Below are positions 33,069 through 33,361 of a stretch of DNA of 33,361 bases, one piece after another (position 1 is the stretch's first letter; each line of letters starts with the position of its first letter). Location of the stretch: assembly GCA_016763235.1 (NCBI GenBank), contig JAESUE010000045.1:1-33361 (forward strand), given 5' to 3'. The notes beneath the pieces are model-generated. The model had not been told where the DNA came from. It did no database searches and saw nothing but the letters and a program-made list of their open reading frames with translations. The stretch comes from Pseudomonadales bacterium (GTDB taxonomy: Bacteria > Pseudomonadota > Gammaproteobacteria > Pseudomonadales > UBA3067). The translations under genes were made by a program, and so were the position numbers.

Positions 33069-33281
33069 GTGTGATTTTTTGGGACTGACACCCTATATTT
33101 GTACTTTTTGCAAATAAGCCCCCATAAGTCAAACTTTTAACAGAAAAAATGTAATAAAATTACAAATTGTAACCTAACACCACAATGTGTCGCTGTAATC
33201 ATATGGAGATTTTCATATGGAGATGATAGATTGCGCACAAATATTTACCAAAGTGTAATAAGTATACAAGCACGTTATTTC

Positions 33282-33361
33282 GTAACTACTCAGCGAACTC
33301 TGTAACTGCTCAGATTGCGTTCAAATTTGGGCAGAACAAGGCGAAAAATGTGAGTTTATAC
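33282..33361 (+). mobile_element. IS66-like MITE, left part of a copy cut by the window edge
   Basis: GTAACTACTCAGCGAACTCTG and what follows match the first 80 bp of the 141-bp form almost exactly, best to the copy at 12702. The right end is outside the window. The spacer from 33069 to 33281 shows no gene; it holds two direct copies of CATATGGAGAT (33200-33226) of unknown meaning. Confidence 0.85.

Noticed and set aside
33180..33240. Repeated CATATGGAGAT as a gene start
   Set aside because: The only frame starting there is 12 codons long.

Overview
The window looks like chromosomal DNA of a marine-type gammaproteobacterium. The base composition is moderate (mid-40s % GC by eye), the proteins read like those of Pseudomonadales/Cellvibrionales/Oceanospirillales relatives, and the gene order leuC-leuD-leuB-asd with a divergent LysR gene matches the Pseudomonas-like arrangement. 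This placement is inference; no rRNA or tRNA gene is present to anchor it.

Layout. 1-1621: end of a dTDP-rhamnose operon (rmlA tail, rmlC, rmlD). 1780-3868: a short-chain dehydrogenase and an mrp/apbC-type P-loop ATPase, both on the minus strand; the mrp frame is broken at a classic A AAA AAG slippery heptamer. 4247-6953: an unrecognised lipoprotein with a SPOR-like C-terminus and an LCMT-like methyltransferase. 7127-9319: divergent dienoyl-CoA-isomerase-like crotonase and MBL-fold hydrolase. 9532-12698: a copper operon (csoR-copZ-copA) with a recognisable CsoR operator inside its promoter. 13056-16591: LysR regulator, periplasmic cyclophilin, SDR, NUDT19-like Nudix hydrolase. 16769-22175: EamA-type transporter, then the minus-strand leuC-leuD-leuB-asd operon, faced by a LysR regulator at 22411. 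23293-24540: a gene-poor stretch with two small proteins, one of them (55 aa) preceded by a CRP-like site. 24659-27114: fabV and a DegS-like protease. 27171-33068: a complete RND efflux operon (outer-membrane factor, adaptor, pump). No tRNA, rRNA, CRISPR array or prophage was seen.

The most unusual signal is non-coding. Ten copies of a short inverted-repeat element (GTAACTATTCAG...CTGAATAGTTAC) are scattered through the intergenic spaces. The longest form is 141 bp; shorter forms of 91, 68, about 48 and 23 bp look like internal deletions. Several copies are flanked by 8-bp target duplications, three of them perfect or 7/8. The GTAA tips and 8-bp duplications match the IS66 family rules, so this looks like an IS66-mobilised MITE family. 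A second, unrelated inverted-repeat element (144 bp, ends ATRGGCAGCTCTAAAAAT) lies just upstream of the lipoprotein gene, and a lone end of it forms the last codons and stop of csoR.

Working together: the copper genes form a self-regulated detoxification unit; the leu genes share one promoter facing their likely LysR activator; the RND genes are translationally close and have no local regulator; the lipid-related enzymes (crotonase, SDRs, FabV, Nudix) are scattered single genes rather than one pathway operon.
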